64,000 nucleotides of DNA from Sindora glabra (Eukaryota; Streptophyta; Magnoliopsida; Fabales; Fabaceae), in NCBI GenBank assembly GCA_020226215.1, contig CM035234.1, forward strand, positions 54,253,275 through 54,317,274, read 5' to 3'. Position numbers and translations under genes: made by a program. The stretch's first letter is position 1; each line of letters starts with the position of its first letter. The notes beneath the pieces are model-generated. The model saw only the letters and a program-made list of their open reading frames with translations. It did no database searches and had not been told where the DNA came from. Of the stretch, positions 22,301 to 33,220 are shown one piece after another.

Positions 22301-23445
22301 ATAATATAACCTAAAATCGTAACAGTTAATCATAATATAAGGTAGACTCCACTTGTTTCAATGAAAAACGTTTTTATGTAAAATATAGTTATAAAATGTT
22401 AAAATCAGAGAAAATATTTTATTTATTGAATGTTAAACATTAAGTTTTAAGGAAAGCAAGTTCTCTAGGTATCATTTTTTTTTTCACCACAAATATAAGT
22501 GGTATGTCACTCTTTTATTAATATATATGCAAATGATATTTTCTTATGAAAAACACTTTCCAACAAAATAAGTAAAACCTTAGAATCAATCAGAGATAAT
22601 TTTCTATAACATAATTCTCACAAATGTAACCTTAAGTGCAACTAGGCTCATATATTTATACAGTCTGAATTGCGAAAATTAGCAGTTTAGGTTTCTAGAA
22701 AAGGCTGCTTGCTACTTAGATAGCACCCTTTGAGACAATGTGACATCTTTCAATTTCCTTGAGAAGCTGAGCTTAGAACTTACAAAAATTCTGCTCTCTT
22801 CTAAGATATATAACAGTGACAATCCGTTCACTGGACTTCAGAAGACACAAATGCAAAACAAGTAGTAACATACATATCTATTAGGACATCATCCAAAATT
22901 TGTAAAACCCAAGGCCACAATTAAAGCATAAAAATTACCACAATAGCAACCGGTAACGATGGCAAAATTAGTTGCATAGCTTGCAGAGACATTTGCAAGA
23001 CCAAGACTTTTCCGATGCTTTGATAGTAACCCAGTTCCAGCACCAACAATCCCTGCTCCCAAACAATCCCTATGGTCATAAATACATATAAACAACTATC
23101 ATACTGTCTTACCCTCTCTTTCTTCGCAGATAAACTTCCAAACATAAAGTATACAGTCCTAAATAAAAGCCCATAATTAGAATTAGAAAAAAAAAAAACC
23201 CCTCCGCTCAAAAATTAAATAAACATTCCTAAAATCCAATTCAATAGAATTTAGTTTTCTCAGTAAACAAACAAGCAAATTAAAATTAAAAACAAAAAAA
23301 AATATCTTGGAAAATAAATTGACACAGAAGCACCTGCTAGGATTGTTGGAATAAGGATTCGCTTTCTCCAGCCACCGTAAGATGAATCTGCATAGGGATG
23401 AGATGAAACTTGTACATCTTGGGCTTCCTCATTCTCAGCACCCAT
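4221..23445 (-). CDS. PRAT-family (Tim17/Tim22/Tim23/OEP16-like) membrane protein gene, 3' end outside window
   Basis: Split gene read from three exons: 23445-23334, 23052-22939 and 4325-4221. All exon junctions are phase 1, each intron starts GT and ends AG, and the joined frame of about 110 residues has no stop. The N-terminus is hydrophilic and acidic (MGAENEEAQDVQV), followed by glycine- and alanine-rich hydrophobic stretches (TILAGIVGAGTGLL, AIAGFGTGAILGRLQG) typical of PRAT proteins, which form four-helix channels or translocase subunits in mitochondrial or plastid membranes. A loose PRAT signature is seen around AREF...DDVWNSAIAGFGTG. The family call is from memory of the fold's motifs; which member it is (an OEP16-like pore, a TIM subunit, or another) I cannot decide. 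The last part of the protein, normally another helix, is missing: no convincing exon was found between 1 and 4220, so it probably lies beyond the window. Whether the gene is still expressed cannot be seen. Confidence 0.8.
4326..5355. other. Left remnant of intron 2
   Basis: AT-rich DNA between exon 3 and element X. A 95-codon minus-strand open frame at 4773-5060 has no recognised domain and is probably chance. Confidence 0.5.
5356..5451 (-). repeat. Element X LTR, first half of the split copy
   Basis: Matches 20211-20315 in order (TAATGTAATTA...TTTAGGAGGA, GGGAGAGAATGCT). The copy is broken at 5451 by Copia A and resumes at 18843. Confidence 0.75.
5452..5650 (+). repeat. Copia A 5' LTR
   Basis: Starts TGTTAATAAT and ends AATCTCAAGT. 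A TATATAAA-like box lies near 5600 (ACTATATAAAAGACC). Alignable throughout to 18643-18842. Confidence 0.85.
6590..6719 (-). repeat. Copia B 3' LTR
   Basis: Matches 14607-14731 closely (TTGATTAGAGAAGAATTTGT, GGCAGTCACTATATATAATA, CATAAGATATAAGTGAT). Confidence 0.9.
9366..9545. repeat. hAT-2 left subterminal GCGCCA/TGGCGC cluster
   Basis: About 180 bases dense in GCGCCA and its complement in both orientations, strikingly GC-rich in AT-rich surroundings. The right end (about 13040-13131) has a similar cluster. Subterminal motif arrays are known as transposase binding sites in hAT elements; that role here is inferred. Confidence 0.8.
9960..10300. repeat. TTTGCTG-type heptamer array in hAT-2 leader
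   Basis: Many copies of TTTGCTG and close variants (TTTGATG, TTTGTTG, TTTCTTTGCTG) lie between the left end and the transposase start. Perfect consecutive copies occur near 10198-10240. Open frames here are Cys/Leu/Phe-rich artefacts of the repeat. Confidence 0.85.
10379..12909 (+). pseudogene. hAT-2 transposase, intact but for one in-frame stop
   Basis: Exon 1 is 10379-11375; a 116-bp intron (GTAAAA...TTTAACAG) follows; exon 2 is 11492-12909. Together about 804 residues. Domains: BED zinc finger near residues 10-55 (WAYC..., CNFCGKVTSGGITRAKQHL), a Ser-rich linker, DUF659/RNase H-like core (IMADGWTDRRGR, VVTDSASNNVYAGK, LYWTPCAAHCLDLI), and the C-terminal dimerisation domain (SLTCSASGCERNWSVFE, RNRLAQSKLNDLVYVKYN). 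A Lys-rich then Glu-rich acidic tail ends it. The only break I see is TAG at 12310-12312 after PTDW, where family members usually have a second Trp; TGG to TAG is a single change. The reading frame continues unchanged on both sides. It could make a truncated protein lacking the dimerisation domain, or be full length in other copies. Confidence 0.9.
13040..13131. repeat. hAT-2 right subterminal GCGCCA cluster
   Basis: Repeated TGCGCC/GCGCCA words mirror the left end, although the two ends are not otherwise alike. Confidence 0.8.
13881..14606 (-). other. Copia B leader with GC-rich tandem repeat
   Basis: Between the 5' LTR and the protease region. It holds a tandem repeat of about 163 bp (copies at about 14049 and 14212, a partial third from about 14345) with conserved words CACCTTCGATCTCCTCTA and GTGGGCTTCATG. 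The open frames here are His/Ser/Thr-rich and resemble no gag known to me. A purine-rich stretch lies at 14486-14535. Confidence 0.65.
14607..14731 (-). repeat. Copia B 5' LTR
   Basis: 125 bp. On the minus strand it starts TGTTAGTAGATAAATAG and ends CTAATCAACA. Confidence 0.9.
18643..18842 (+). repeat. Copia A 3' LTR
   Basis: Starts TGTTAAATAG after the purine tract and ends AATCTCAAGT next to the GGTTG target duplication. It carries the matching box AGTATATAAAGGACC. Confidence 0.85.
18843..18963 (-). repeat. Element X LTR, second half of the split copy
   Basis: Continues the LTR after the GGTTG duplication (18843-18847). It matches 20316-20424 (AAGACATA-CCCTAAT, AGGAAACACA, TACTTTCTAACA). 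Confidence 0.75.
18964..20210 (-). other. Internal region of element X
   Basis: No gag or pol signature. It contains imperfect internal repetition in which blocks of the type AACCCAATTTA/AATGAACCC recur at about 19560-19690, and two similar ACTAGAGAGAAAACT...GCTAGGTT blocks at about 19895-19925 and 19968-19995. Small open frames here look like chance. Confidence 0.55.
20211..20424 (-). repeat. Element X LTR, intact copy
   Basis: 214 bp, TGTGG...TAACA on the plus strand. It includes a short (GA)n run near 20256-20274 that the split copy lacks. A partial echo of its start (TTGATAATGTAATTAAG, TGGATGATACCACTCTA) lies just upstream at 20140-20200. Confidence 0.75.
20425..20630. other. Intron 2 segment between elements X and Y
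   Basis: About 200 bases without recognised content. A minus open frame (20419-20667) crosses it and has no domain. Confidence 0.4.
20631..20910 (-). repeat. Element Y LTR (left block)
   Basis: Alignable to 22089-22611 when the MITE-like insertion there is skipped. Homology ends at TATAACA. Confidence 0.6.
21090..21415. repeat. Tandem repeat of about 61 bp in element Y
   Basis: Roughly five diverged units, marked by GCAAAGTACTGCTA-like words at about 21172, 21232, 21294 and 21356 (last two GCACAATATTGCTA), spaced 60-62 bp. A related first unit begins near 21100. The units also share AGAGAAGTG(T/C)TG. Confidence 0.85.
22089..22611 (-). repeat. Element Y LTR (right block), containing an insertion
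   Basis: Starts TGTTGAGAAAAATAATTAGG. Homology to the left block breaks at about 22340 and resumes at about 22579 (CTTAGAATCAATCA). Confidence 0.6.
22340..22578. mobile_element. MITE-like insertion in element Y LTR
   Basis: About 235 bp absent from the other Y LTR. The ends are imperfect inverted repeats: ACTTGTTTCAATGAAAAACG at the left, and the right end in reverse complement reads ACTTATTTTGTTGGAAAGTG. Both are followed by TTTTT. No coding. Target duplication not clear. Confidence 0.6.
22612..22938. other. Right remnant of intron 2 next to exon 2 donor
   Basis: Ordinary AT-rich sequence; no element recognised. Confidence 0.45.
22939..23052 (-). CDS. PRAT gene exon 2
   Basis: 114 bases, phase 1 at both ends. 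The acceptor is GGGAGCAG before GGATTG and the donor is GTAATT. It encodes the end of the first glycine-rich helix (GIVGAGTGLL), a basic loop (SKHRKSLGLANVS) and a second hydrophobic segment (YATNFAIVTGCYC). Intron 1 (23053-23333) is a normal 281 bases. Confidence 0.85.
23334..23445 (-). CDS. PRAT gene exon 1
   Basis: The start ATG lies at 23445 in a good plant context (A at -3, G at +4). 112 bases encode 37 residues plus one base. The exon ends ...GCAG before a GTGCTT donor. The upstream frame in the leader gives no better start. Residues are hydrophilic, then WRKRILIPTILA begins the first membrane segment. Confidence 0.82.
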
Positions 23446-25686
23446 TTCTTTCTGGCTCTTACTCTATTATTGAAATTACTCTCTGTGGTCTTACAGTATA
23501 TCAGAGGATAGTACAACGACAGACTGACTGCGTATATTAGTTCAATACAATGGGATTTGTGCTGGGAGTACAGAAGGAAGAAGGTGAACGTGGCGACGGG
23601 TGAAGTAAGGCATATGCTAAAGCCCGGAGCTTGCTGGGGTGAAAGAATCCAAATGAAAAGGCCCGAAATAATATCACCAACCACTTGTATGAACTGGGAG
23701 AAATTTTTTAAATTTGAATGGAAAAATAGAAGGGAAATTTTTTTGAAATTTGAATTAATTATAAAAGTATAATTATAAATTTTATTTTTAATATTTTATA
23801 TCTATTTTTCTCTTCATTTAAATAAAATCCATTTTTTTCTCTCCATTCAAATAAAGTCTAACTAATCAAAAGTATTCAAAAACCATATAATTCTTTTGAT
23901 ATATATAGAAAATTACACTTACCTTCTTATAATTTAAATTTAAAATTCTATATATTATTCTAATTCTAATTCTCTTTTGATTAAATATATTTTTGTTAAA
24001 AAACAAGGAAATATTGTTTATATATTTTGTTCATTGAGTTAAAATGAGAATTTCAAATCAAATTATATTTAATTATTATAATTACAAACCAATATTTTAA
24101 AATTTGGACTGAACTTGCTGATTTAACCGGTTCAACCAAAAACTGAAGTCCAATCCAGTCCGAGTAACGATACGAACCTGGCAATCTAGTTAAACCACTT
24201 TAACCTAACCTGAACCACTATTTACCCAAAAACCCACTGACCCGATATAAATTAGTTCAAACGGGTTTGGATGTGTTTCATTTAAAAAATGGAAGATTAG
24301 CCTGTAAAAGTTTTAAACACGAGACCTCTCTCCCTAATGCCATGCTATGAAACCACTAGGATGGGTTAGTTCCTTGTAGCATAAAATGCTTTCATTATAT
24401 ACAATGTATACCATGATTTGTTTTTCCAAATTTTACCTTATTTAACTTTTTTATAAATAATATATATTAAATATTTATATTTTATGCTATGTATAATTGA
24501 ATTACTATTACTAATTAAATGTTTAATTCAAAAGTTTTATTAAATTAAATAAAATATGATTTTTTAATATTATAAAATAATATTAAAATTATGTCAAATG
24601 ATTACAAGTATAATAAGATTAATATTTATTTTATCTTCTTTCAAAAATATACTTATAAATTTTAAATAAATTTAATTTTTATATGTATATATAATATATA
24701 ATTTGTATATAAAAATATATATTAACATGTTCAACCATCGAGTTTAATCAATTAAACTAGTTTGACCTTCACTTGTTCATCTTGCCGAATTAATGATCGA
24801 GTTAGGTTTAAAAACATTATTACAAACTATCGAGTAGAATGTGTAGTTCCGTGCTTTTTTTCTCTCTCATTAAATTTAATAATAAAAACTTAAAAAAACT
24901 ATTTTCCTCTCATTACAAGTGATATAAAAATATAAAGAAAAAAATTATCATTAGTCTTCTGTTAAAGGAAATTAAAGGTTACTACTAAGGATAAGGATAC
25001 AAATCTCCTATTCATTATTTATTTTGTTACTTTTCTATCTATTATATTTTTTATTTATACATTTAAGCTAGATCTTTTGGTTTAACACACAAATTGCTAA
25101 CATCTACTCATGTTTCTTTTTGACTTAATTGTTACTTGTCCATCTTTTTTGGTATATTTGTTGAATGCACAATTTTTTACGCTTATTTTTTTCGATGTGA
25201 GTAGAAAATTTTTTTAATTTTACCTAAGATATGAATCTTATTATTTGTTGTTAAATTCTCTTATCAACATATTTTTCTATTATATTGATTTTTTTATCTA
25301 ATAAAGTTAGATGATGAGAAAATTATCACAAATAATTTTGTGAATAATTATTTTCTAAAACTATTTTTGGTAAGAAAGTCTAGTGCTTATTTTCAAAGTA
25401 GTAAGAGAGTTTAAATTATAGAAGGTGTTTCCAATATTAATTAATTAAATAAAATCCTTGAATTGGTATACAATTATTTTAAGGGAGAAAAATTGAAAAG
25501 TCGAATATGGATTTATGTTTAGTTTCTTTACAACTAAATGGAAGATCAATGTGACTTCAAACCAAAATGGAAGTAAGAGTAAATCTTACTTTTAAACTAG
25601 TGTTAAACAACTATTTTAATGCAACCCAAGCCTTATAAAAGAGCTTTTCATAATTCAAGCTTGAAGCAATGGTGGAGAAGTCTCAT
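23446..25686. other. PRAT gene leader and upstream region, then AT-rich intergenic DNA
   Basis: 23446 to about 23700 should hold the 5' UTR and promoter of the minus-strand gene; it is GC-richer than its surroundings up to about 23700, but I cannot place a TATA box with confidence. About 24100-24400 is a less AT-rich patch rich in CCAGTCC/AACC words that looks like a degraded repeat. The rest is AT-rich with no gene seen. Confidence 0.5.
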
Positions 25687-28348
25687 TATAATATCCCAAA
25701 ATAGGATAAAAAAATTATATAGGAATTTTCTTTAAAAAATATCCTAAGTGAAGTAAAAATTTTAAATAGGAATTTTATAAAAAAAATACTTGAATTAGAA
25801 AACATGATAGGAAATGCTAGTGAAATTCAAGAAAAAATATAAAGATAATTTGGATGTGAACCTAACTAATTTTTTTTTAAAAAAATTTACTAGGCATCAA
25901 AATAGATTAAAATCTAATTAAAGACCCAATAATAGGTTTAGGAAACTTCATGTAGAAATTTATTAGAATTTCAAAACTTAGGTAAATCAAAAAGTGAGAA
26001 ATTGAGACGAAAATTAAATAGATTAGTTAAAAACTTTTAGGTTAACTTAAGTTTCCTAGGCCCAAAGTGCATATGAGAGTTCATAAATGAAAGCCCAAAA
26101 CAAGGCCAAAAAATGTTAAAAATTCTAGGGGCAAAAATGTAAGAAGTAAAAAATTAGGGTTAAATTGCAATAATTTTTTTTTACTCTTCAAAGTGGCTTA
26201 TTTTTATTGATTTTAAGGTAATAATTTTTTAAACATATAAGGTCATTTGGATGTCCCACATGGTCATCCACATATCCAAGATTTTTTAATTTAATAAATA
26301 GGAAATTAAAGATTTTTTGTAATTAGGGTTTAAGGTTTTATAATATATGTGATTAAGCCATTTTAAAGTAAAAATTTGCTTCTTTTAGCTAACTGAGAAC
26401 CATAAGAAGAAGAAAGAAATTAAGTGGGAATTTAAGTCTTCATCATTTATTAAGAGGTGAGTGACAACTCATCCTTATTTTTTTACTGTTATCTCATAAA
26501 AGATGATAATATTGTTAAAATGAAAACAAATCTTCCAAGTGATTTGAATAAGGGTCTCAATCATCCCATGTATTTAGGGGTTAGAAATTTTTAAAATTTC
26601 AATCCTAGGCATTTAAAGGTCATAATTAGTGTTAGGATGATTGTAAAAGAAATTGAGAATTTTTAAAAAAATTTAGATACATAAAAAAACTAGTTATAGG
26701 TGAAATACTCAAAATTACCAATTTCAAAACCTTATTCTATTAGATCTCAGGTTTTGAATTATTTGAAGCATTAAATGATTAAGAAAAATTATATCTAGGA
26801 TGTTAATAAACTTGTGTTTAGTGGCAAATGGAGTTGATCTAATTGCTCAAATAATAATTTTATTTTCATAGCTCTTGTGTTGTTTGAATTTAGCAACTCT
26901 AGATTTTTGCTTGTAGGGCATTGGCAAAGCCACAAAATTCATTGTACAAGAATCAAAGTTATTCTTTATTTAACATGTTGAGAATGTCATGGAAAAGTTT
27001 AAAAGTGATTAGTTTCCATTTAAATGATGAAAAATGACTTAAATTACAAGTGTTCATATGTTATCTTAATCTTGAAGCCTTATTTTGTTACTATATGAAC
27101 AGTAACTCAAGGCTACAAAACTTGTAAAATAAATAATGTTTCATGTTTACTAATATATTAGGAATATGGGACAAAATTTTGATGAATTATAAAATTGTTT
27201 TTGAGCTTCTAAGACTTTAATCAATAATATAAATCCCTAATTTCTAACAAGTAGAATGTTAGTAAAACTTGATGGAAAAATAGTAAACATTAGTAAAAGT
27301 TTGAGAAGTCATTCCTATGGCCAAGAAATGTTGTCATTGATAGAATAGTAAAATTAATCTTGAAAATAATGTTTTTAAAAAATGAGGATGAATATGAAAG
27401 AATGGCAAATTGCATAAGACTTTATAGCGTAGTTGGTATTTGGTCATACCCATTGGAATAAATTAAATGGTTGATATTTTAATATCTTATTATTATTTAT
27501 TGTGAATTGTAAGAGGGAAATATAACATCCTTCACAGAGAAGGAAATGTGTGATTAGTAGTAAAGGATTATACTTTGGATGGTGAAGGATAAAGTTAGAC
27601 TAAAAATATAAGGTGAAATTTATATATCTACCATTGTCATTTTCTATAATAAGATATATTGATGATATACATAAGAATTTTCTTTATAAGATACTAAATA
27701 ATAATTACATATAAATAAAGGACCAAATTTTTGTGATGAAAACCCTTTCAAATAAGATAATGAGTAGTCATTTACTGGGTATATTTTATACTCACTCTTT
27801 TATTGATTTAAATTATAAGTACTGATCATGGAATTGATGGAGCAAATTAATACTTATGTAGGGACCTAAAAGATACTTTTCTAATACAAAGTGCACTCTA
27901 CACCTATAAATATAAGAGTAAATTATGAAGTAATATCTATAAAAATAAACTCAAAGTCTAGTTCTATTATAATACACCCTTTTTATCACGTACACCTCAC
28001 CTGAAAGTTTCACCAGTGATGATGCACTTTCTTCCTCTATGGAGACAAACCCAAAGGAATGGAATCCTAAGTGGTCTAAGCGAGAGTCTACATCATCTGA
28101 TGTATTTTGTAAATTATATTTTCATATAAATAATTTTTGAATGTGTATATATATATTTGTATATAAGACTCTAGAACTTTTAATATATATAATTTATATA
28201 TGAGTCTAGATATTTGCATCCTCTGATAATATTAATTTAATAAAGACATCAGAATATTATTAAGGCTTGTAATGATATCAATTTAGTACGTTAGCACTAA
28301 TTAGGTATTTTTATATCATTCACAATAACTGTAAGATAGGTCATGACT
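25687..28348 (+). repeat. G1 5' LTR
   Basis: About 2.66 kb, alignable to the 3' LTR along its length (AAGTGAAGTAAAAATTTTAA, TAAAATAGATTAAAATCTAA, ACTGATCATGGAA-TGAT). Ends near GGTCATGACT. Confidence 0.85.
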
Positions 28349-28545
28349 AAGTTGATATTAATGCATAGTCCTAGATACTAGTAATCTTTTATAATAAAGT
28401 GTCAGTAAGGGCTAGTTAGATCATAAGATTCTAGAAGATCCATGAAAGAGCAAGTATTAGTCATTACAGATCCATGAAAATTATATGTATTTCTTTATTT
28501 TCTTATTTAGAATTAGTATTTACTAATTAAAGTTATTTTAGAAAA

Positions 28546-31500
28546 TTATGACTATGAAGAGGCAAACTTAGCCTAGAATCCTCGACGACTAACTAAAGCA
28601 CATTTAGAAATATAGGAGAATGAGGCATCTATAAATGTACACCTAGAGAGCCCTCCAAGGGTAGGACAAGTATAGCCTAAAGCTCCAGCATGGGCTGTAA
28701 TGTTACAACAAACCTTAGAAGGATTTTTAAACCAAAATCAGAACCTTTTTGCTCCACCCCTAGTACCACTACTTAGATAATAAATTCCTTTTTTGCTTTT
28801 GAGAAAATGACTATAAATTTTGTATGAATTTTAAAAATTAAACTCCTAAAATATAATAGTACTAATCCTATAGTGGGCTTTTATCAATTCATAAACTAGA
28901 TAAAGAGAGCTTATAGATTGATTGGATGTCATGAGAATATGATGGTGAAATTAATAGGCTACCAACTAGAGGATGTCACTCATTTTTTTGTATGTCCATA
29001 ACATTGAACCTATAATTATTACTCATGAATGTATTACTTCACGGTAATTTTAAATAGAGTTTATGGATAGATTTTTACCCTTAAATGTTTATGGAGCCAA
29101 GGCTCATGAATTTGAAAGATTAACTCAGAGATCTATAATAGTGGCACAATATGATGCCTAATTCACTTAGTTATCCTAATATGTAAAACATTTAATTCCT
29201 ACTAAGAAAACAAGGGTAAGTCAATTTATACACGATTTTTTAGACTATTTTTATGATCAAGTAGCTATATTTAACAATACAACATATAGGTAAGCCTTAG
29301 ATTAAGTAATCAGGATTGAGTTACATGTTAAAGATAAGAAAAATTAAAAAGCGAGCTCAGAAGGAAAAATAAAGTTAAAATTTTAGAGGGGAGTAATAAA
29401 AACACTGGAAAAAACGCAACCACCTAGAATGTGTTAGCTAAGAGTGAGTAGGCTAGTAGAAGTAGAGCTAATCGAAGAAGACTTTCAAGAAGAATTTCTG
29501 ACAACAAATTTGGAAGTGACTTTGATGTCTTCAATCAAGCTTATCTATTTCTTCCACCACCTAATAAGCCCTCTCGGAGCCTATGGTGCAACTTTAGTCA
29601 CTTTGGATAGTGTGGATCTTGCTTTAGATGTGGACAGGTGGGGTATTAAGCATTTGAATGCCTAACTGCTCAACCAAGAAGTAATGTCATGACCTATGAC
29701 ACACAACCCACTCAAAATACAACCTTAGCAAAACCATTAATAGCATTAGGAAAGAAGAAGATAAAAAAGAAACTAACTTGAACACAAGCTTAGATATATG
29801 CCATGACGTAATAGGAAGCCCAAGTCTCTAACATAATGTTGACAAGTATGATAGTAGTCTAAACCTTTCTTATAAAAGTATTATTTAATCCTATCACTAC
29901 ATATTTGTTCACATCTAAAAATTTAGCAATGAAACTTTTAAAATTGTTAAATGAGTTAGATAAACCTTTAGCAATAAATACACCAATTGGTGAAATGATG
30001 CCAATAACCTATGGTGTTAATAATTATGTAATCTAGATAAGTAATCATCCAACTTAGATCAATTTAATTGTGTTAAAGGGATTATAATATAATTCTAAGG
30101 ATGGATTGGTTATTAAAATACCATGCATATATGGATTTTTATTATAAAACAATCACATATCAACGGAAGAAGGCAAAGTCCAAATTTTTTAAGGAAAAAA
30201 GAAAGCAGGAATACCTACTTTTGTATTATGTACAAGAGTTAGGAAGTTATTGAATAAAGGATGTGTCATCTGGATAACTTTAGTAAAAGAAGCTAAAAAA
30301 AATAATAGTGGATCAAGTTCCTATAGTAAAAGAATTTCCCAATATTTTTCCAAAGATAATTTACTTGGATTACCACTGGATCAGGAGATTGAATTTACAA
30401 TTAAAACCATCCCTAAAATAGACTCAATATCTATTGCTCATTGTAGAATGGCACGAGTAGAATTAAAAGAATTAAAAGAGTAATCGCAAGATCTATTAAA
30501 TAAAGGTTTTATATAACTCTATATGTCACCATAAGGAGTGCTAATGTTGTTTGTGAAATAGAAGAATGTATTACTGTGATTATGTATTAATTATTGGTAG
30601 CTAAATAAAGTTACTATCAAGAATAAATACCCTTTATTAAGAATAGATGATTTGTTTGATTAATTGCAAGGTTTTCAATATTTCTTGAAGATTAACTTGT
30701 GATCTGGCTATCATCAGCTAAAGATCTATAAAGAAGATATTTTGAAAATAGCATTTCAGACTTGTTATGGCCATTACAAGTTTTTAGTTATGTTATTTGG
30801 ATTAATTAATGCTCCTATAACATTTATAGACCTGATAAGTTGCATTTTTAAATCTTTCTTAGATAAATTCATTGTTATGTTTATTGATGACATTTTAATA
30901 TACTCCAAGAGTGAAGAAGAACATACCCAACATTATATGCTAAATTCTTGAAGTGTGAATTTTGGATGAAAAAGATGCATTCCTAGGCCATATAATGTTC
31001 CAAGAAGGAATACAAGTAGATCCCTAAAAGATTGAGACTATGCTCAAATGGTTGTAACCTTCCTCAGTGATAGAAATATGCAGCTTTCTTAGATTAGCTA
31101 GATATTACAAAAGGTTTATAAAGGATTTTTTAAAGATAGCCACTCTTTTGACCCAACTCACTTGTAAAAAAGTCAAATTTGTGTGAAATGATGATTATGA
31201 AAGAAGTTTCCAAAGATTAAATGAATGTCTTACTTTTGCTCTAGTGTTGGTATTGCCTAATAGTGCAAAAAGATATATGATTTATTATGATGGATCTTGA
31301 ATGGGATTAGGATGCATATTAATGCAATAAGGAAGGGTAATAGCTTACACATCTTGTCAATTGAAGAAGCATGAGATAAATTGTTCCACTTGTAATTTGG
31401 AAATGGCAACTATAGTATTTACTTTAAAAATATAGAGATATTATTTGTATAGGGCTACTTATGAAATTTATACAAATCATAAGAGCCTCAAGTATATTTT

Positions 31501-33131
31501 CGAATAGAAAGAACTTAAATATGAGACAAAAGAGGTGGATGTAGTTTGTAAAGGATTATAATTACTTGATTAACTATCATTCAAGTAAAGCTAATATAAT
31601 TATTGATGCTTTAAGCTAAAAAGTGCCTAAAAATAGAAGGAAGAAGTGAGAAAGAGACAGAAGTGTGGAACTAACTTGTATAATAGTACATGCTACTCTA
31701 GTGCATTAAATTAAAGCAACCCAAAAAGAAAATTCTTAGTATGAGCAATTGAAGAACAAAGCTATATATAAGGCAAAAAATGATTTTACAATAAATGAAA
31801 AGGGAGTAATAAGGGACAGAAACTAATTATAGGTGCTTGTGGCTCTAAAACAAGAAGTATAAAGAAAGGCTTATGAATTATCTTACACAATGCATCCTAG
31901 TATAACAAAAATGTATTAGGATTTAAAGAATTTATGTTAGTGGGACGGAATGGAAAGGTATGTACAAGATTACGTAATTAGATATTTGACTTATTAACAA
32001 GTGAAAGTAGAACATTAACATCTGATAGGTCTTTGTCAAAATATTTATATTCCTGAATGGAAGTGGGAGAGCCTTACAATAGACTTCATAACTAGATTAC
32101 TACGAATCAACAAGGAGTATGATTCCATTTAGGTGATCGTGGACAATTTGATAAAGTTCACACATTTCATACTGATAAATATAACATACATTACATCACA
32201 ATATGCTAAGCTCTACATAGATAAGATTATTTCATTACATGGCATGTTACTTACAGTTATTTCAAATCGAGAATCACAATTCATGTCCTAATTTTGGCAG
32301 TTATTCTAAGAAATACTAGGAACTCATTTGAGATTTAGTATGGTATTCCATCCTCAAATTGATGGGCAATAAAAAAGAACAATTTAGATGCTAGAAGAAA
32401 TGCTCATAGCTTATGTAATTGAATTTGAAGGAAATTGGAATAAGTATTTACCACTATTGGAATTCACTTATAATAATAGCTACCGTACTAGTATACAGAT
32501 GGCTAAATTTGAGGTGCTGTATGATAAGCAATGTAGGTCACTAATTAGGTGGTTTGAACTAGAAGAAGAAAAAATGATTGATCCTAATCTTGTGGAAGAT
32601 GTTATCAATAAGATTCAAATAATCAGAAAAAGATTATAGATAGCTTAAAGTTTACATAAATTTTATACAGATAATAGACATAGAACATTATAATTTTAAA
32701 AAGGTGATCAAGTATTTTTGAAAGTTACTCCTATGAAAAGGGTAATGAGATTTGGCAAAAAGAGAAAATTGGCATCTAGGTATGTGGGTCCCTATAAAAT
32801 TAACAAACAAATTAAAAAAAGTTACTTATCAATTTAAATTACAAGAAAACATGAAAGCGATACATCTGGTTTTCCATGTATCTATGTTAAAAAAATATAT
32901 TCTAGATGAATCTCATATATTGAAAGAAATATTGGTAAAATTAGATTGAAAGCTAGTATATGAAGAATAATTTATATGAATTATTGATCAACAAATAAAG
33001 AAATTGTGATCTAAGAAAATTTTTATGGTAAAAGCAATATGGGAATAAAATAGAGCTCAAGAGGTGACATGGGAATTAGAGAAGGATATGAAAGAAAAGT
33101 ATCCAAACCCATTTAGTAAGTTCTCTATTTG
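28546..33131 (+). pseudogene. G1 gag-pol polyprotein pseudogene
   Basis: From the ATG near 28546: a decayed gag, a zinc-knuckle remnant near 29575-29665 (CGSCFRCGQVGY...C), protease region about 29850-30200, and reverse transcriptase about 30460-31200 (KNKYPLLRIDDLFD, SGYHQLKI, VMFIDDILIYSKSEEEH with catalytic F-I-D-D). RNase H lies about 31270-31640 and integrase about 31860-32640 (FEGNWNKYLPLLEFTYNNSY). The C-terminus has HLVFHVSMLKKYI, then a stretch like chromovirus tails (EVTWELEKDMKEKYPNPF, 33061-33117). In-frame stops are frequent throughout. Not functional. Confidence 0.85.
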
Positions 33132-33220
33132 AAACAATCACACAATTTGTTAACAATTCTTTGCATTATTATGCAATTTCTTGAAAATTCGAGGATGAAT
33201 TTTCTTAAAGGGGAAGAACT

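Larger units (their letters stand above)
20631..22611 (-). mobile_element. Element Y: non-autonomous LTR-type element
   Basis: Two similar blocks, about 20631-20910 and 22089-22611, share long matches in order (AATATATTATTGAAT, AGACTTAAT-CTAATG-, CCTAAGAAATATAAAGATTC, CATAATATAACCT). Just inside the right block, on the minus strand, is TGGTATCAAAATGA, a primer-site-like sequence. A minus-strand purine tract (GTTGAGGGGAG) lies near 21050. The interior encodes nothing recognisable but holds a tandem repeat. Target duplication not found, so the exact ends are uncertain. Confidence 0.6.
4326..22938 (-). other. Giant intron 2 of the PRAT gene
   Basis: About 18.6 kb between exon 2 donor and exon 3 acceptor. 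By my boundaries most of it is transposable elements: X with nested Copia A, Copia B and hAT (5356-20424), and Y (20631-22611). What remains as unassigned intron sequence is about 4326-5355, 20425-20630 and 22612-22938, roughly 1.6 kb, which would be an ordinary plant intron length. Confidence 0.75.

Noticed and set aside
23557..23772. 71-codon plus-strand frame upstream of PRAT exon 1
   Set aside because: Lies in the probable promoter/leader of the minus-strand gene; no motif.
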